The position numbers were made by a program, and so were the translations under genes. From assembly GCA_009840355.1 (NCBI GenBank), contig VXNZ01000050.1:1-33098 (forward strand): DNA of 33,098 nucleotides, given 5' to 3'. Under the pieces are notes generated by a model. That model was not told the DNA's origin and did not search any database. It worked only from the letters and a program-made list of their open reading frames with translations. The DNA comes from Chloroflexota bacterium. GTDB lineage: Bacteria; Chloroflexota; Dehalococcoidia; Lucifugimonadales; JADFKI01. The stretch's first letter is position 1. Every line of letters starts with the position of its first letter. Shown here in pieces: positions 31,953-33,098 of the stretch.

Positions 31953-33089
31953 ATGCAGGTAGTTTTCAATGAAGCGGTCAAGCAGCTTGAGTCCGATACA
32001 CCCGTGGTCGTGGCTACGGTCATCGGCACTAAGGGTTCGACTCCGCAGAAGCCCGGGTCTAAGCTTCTGGTGCGGAACGACGGCAGCGGCGTGGGCACGC
32101 TGGGCGGCGGGTGCGTCGAAGGCGACATCTGGTTCGCGGCTAGCGAGCTGCTAAATAGCGGCGGCGGCGCGGAGTACCGCGAATACGAACTCAATGAAGA
32201 CCTCGCCGCGGAAGACGGCCTTATCTGCGGCGGCACGATGTTCTTCCTCATCGACCCGGTGTACGAGCCGGGCGAATATCTGGACTTCGCCAAGGAGATC
32301 GACGACGCGTACAAGGGCGGCGACGCGGTCGCGCTGGCGAGCCTGGTTCGCGGCGGCAGCGGCTCTGCGGCAAGCATCGGCGCGAAGATGTTCATCCGGC
32401 AGGACGGCAGCACGGTCGGCTCACTGGGCAGCCCTGATTTAGACGAAGGCGCTAAAGACGAGGCATTCGAGCTGATGACGCACGGCAAGAACAAGTATGT
32501 CGTAACCGGAAGCGGCGCCGAATACTTCATCGAGGCATATACCACGCCACCGCAGCTAGTGCTGTGCGGCGGCGGGCATGTTTCCAAGTCCATCGCGCCT
32601 CTTGCCAAGACGCTGGGCTTCCGTGTGTTCGTGACAGACGACCGCGAAGAGTTCGCCAACGCCGATCGATTCCCGGAAGCTGACATCATCATCGCCAAAA
32701 ATCCTGAAGACGCGCTGAGCGAACTACCCATCAACCCGAACACCTTCATCATAGTCGCCACGCGCGGACACCGCTACGACAATGTGGCGCTCGCCGCAGC
32801 CGCGCGGACTCCGGCGAAGTATGTCGGTCTGCTCGGCAGCAAGCGCAAGATAATCCTCATCTACGAAGACCTGATGCAGATGGGCATATCGCAGGAACGC
32901 ATCCGCGAGCTTCGCGCGCCCATCGGACTGGACATTGGCGCGCGCACGCCCGAAGAGATTGCCGTCAGCATAATGTCCGAAGTGCTGATGTTCCGCTTGG
33001 GCGGCACTGGCAGCGTTATGAAGCTTGAAGAGCGCCTGATGACCCGCATCGAGGAGAAGCACGGCGCGGCAGTGGCGGTGGCAGACTAG
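31953..33089 (+). CDS. xdhC: XdhC/CoxI family molybdoenzyme maturation factor
   Basis: A 378-residue XdhC-family protein that binds molybdenum cofactor and helps its sulfuration and insertion into xanthine dehydrogenase or CO-dehydrogenase-type enzymes. The N-terminal XdhC domain has GTKGSTPQKPGSKLLV (25-40) and GTLGGGCVEGD (48-58) with C54, plus ICGGTM (C92). The C-terminal Rossmann domain starts LCGGGHVSKSIAPLAK (204-219), continues VFVTDDREEFAN and YVGLLGSKRK, and ends with ARTPEEIAVSIMSE. No molybdoenzyme gene is in the window; it may follow just beyond position 33098. The start has a GGCGGGTGG stretch nearby but no ideal ribosome binding site. Confidence 0.9.
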   Translation: MQVVFNEAVKQLESDTPVVVATVIGTKGSTPQKPGSKLLVRNDGSGVGTLGGGCVEGDIWFAASELLNSGGGAEYREYELNEDLAAEDGLICGGTMFFLIDPVYEPGEYLDFAKEIDDAYKGGDAVALASLVRGGSGSAASIGAKMFIRQDGSTVGSLGSPDLDEGAKDEAFELMTHGKNKYVVTGSGAEYFIEAYTTPPQLVLCGGGHVSKSIAPLAKTLGFRVFVTDDREEFANADRFPEADIIIAKNPEDALSELPINPNTFIIVATRGHRYDNVALAAAARTPAKYVGLLGSKRKIILIYEDLMQMGISQERIRELRAPIGLDIGARTPEEIAVSIMSEVLMFRLGGTGSVMKLEERLMTRIEEKHGAAVAVAD

Positions 33090-33098
33090 GCAATGCCC

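Overview
The window looks like a piece of a bacterial chromosome with moderately high GC. I think it comes from a free-living aerobic Chloroflexota, possibly Dehalococcoidia or SAR202-like, but this placement is an inference. It rests on an alternative complex III (ACIII) operon, enolase-superfamily and FAH-family catabolic genes, lipoproteins with Cys lipoboxes, a D-2-hydroxyacid FAD/Fe-S dehydrogenase and XdhC. There is no rRNA, tRNA, CRISPR array, phage or complete insertion sequence.

Layout. Positions 121-2747 (minus strand) hold an enolase-superfamily dehydratase/racemase followed by the haem-exporter genes ccmA and ccmB. An FAH-family hydrolase runs divergently at 2903-3697. A 689-base gap (3698-4386) follows. 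It carries a 148-bp element with perfect terminal inverted repeats, then a self-contained leader transcript: promoter, ideal Shine-Dalgarno, two coupled tiny reading frames, nested stems and a strong intrinsic terminator. The transcript stops just before a TauE/SafE permease (4387-5160). A CcdA-type thiol-disulfide transporter converges on the permease at 5237-6145.

The centre (7302-15891) is an ACIII quinol:electron-acceptor oxidoreductase operon. The order is a small two-helix membrane protein, ActA (pentahaem cytochrome), ActB1 (molybdopterin-oxidoreductase fold that has lost its Fe-S cysteines), a separate ActB2 (Fe-S protein with 15 Cys), an ActF-like NrfD protein, ActC, ActD (DUF3341) and ActE (monohaem lipoprotein). 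A terminator closes it. Two points differ from the canonical layout: ActB is split into two genes, and the ActF-like gene lies before actC.

Downstream are a hydroxyacid-oxoacid transhydrogenase (16022-17308), a second copy of the inverted-repeat element, an unusual GreA factor fused to an integrase-type SAM-like domain (17721-18572), gene remnants, a Na+/Ca2+-exchanger-family antiporter (19006-20355) and a YdiJ-like FAD/Fe-S D-2-hydroxyacid dehydrogenase (20664-23561). The transhydrogenase and the YdiJ-like enzyme could form a D-2-hydroxyglutarate production and re-oxidation route that feeds electrons to the quinone pool. A minus-strand cluster (26654-23808) encodes two thioredoxin-fold lipoproteins and a small membrane protein.

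The right end carries a beta-hydroxyacid dehydrogenase, an M16 peptidase, a lipoprotein, a seven-bladed lactonase, a zeta-toxin-like kinase with a small overlapping partner, and xdhC. CcmAB, CcdA and the thioredoxin lipoproteins fit the need to make the c-type cytochromes ActA and ActE. The intergenic regions share several dispersed repeat families, one of which resembles a MITE.
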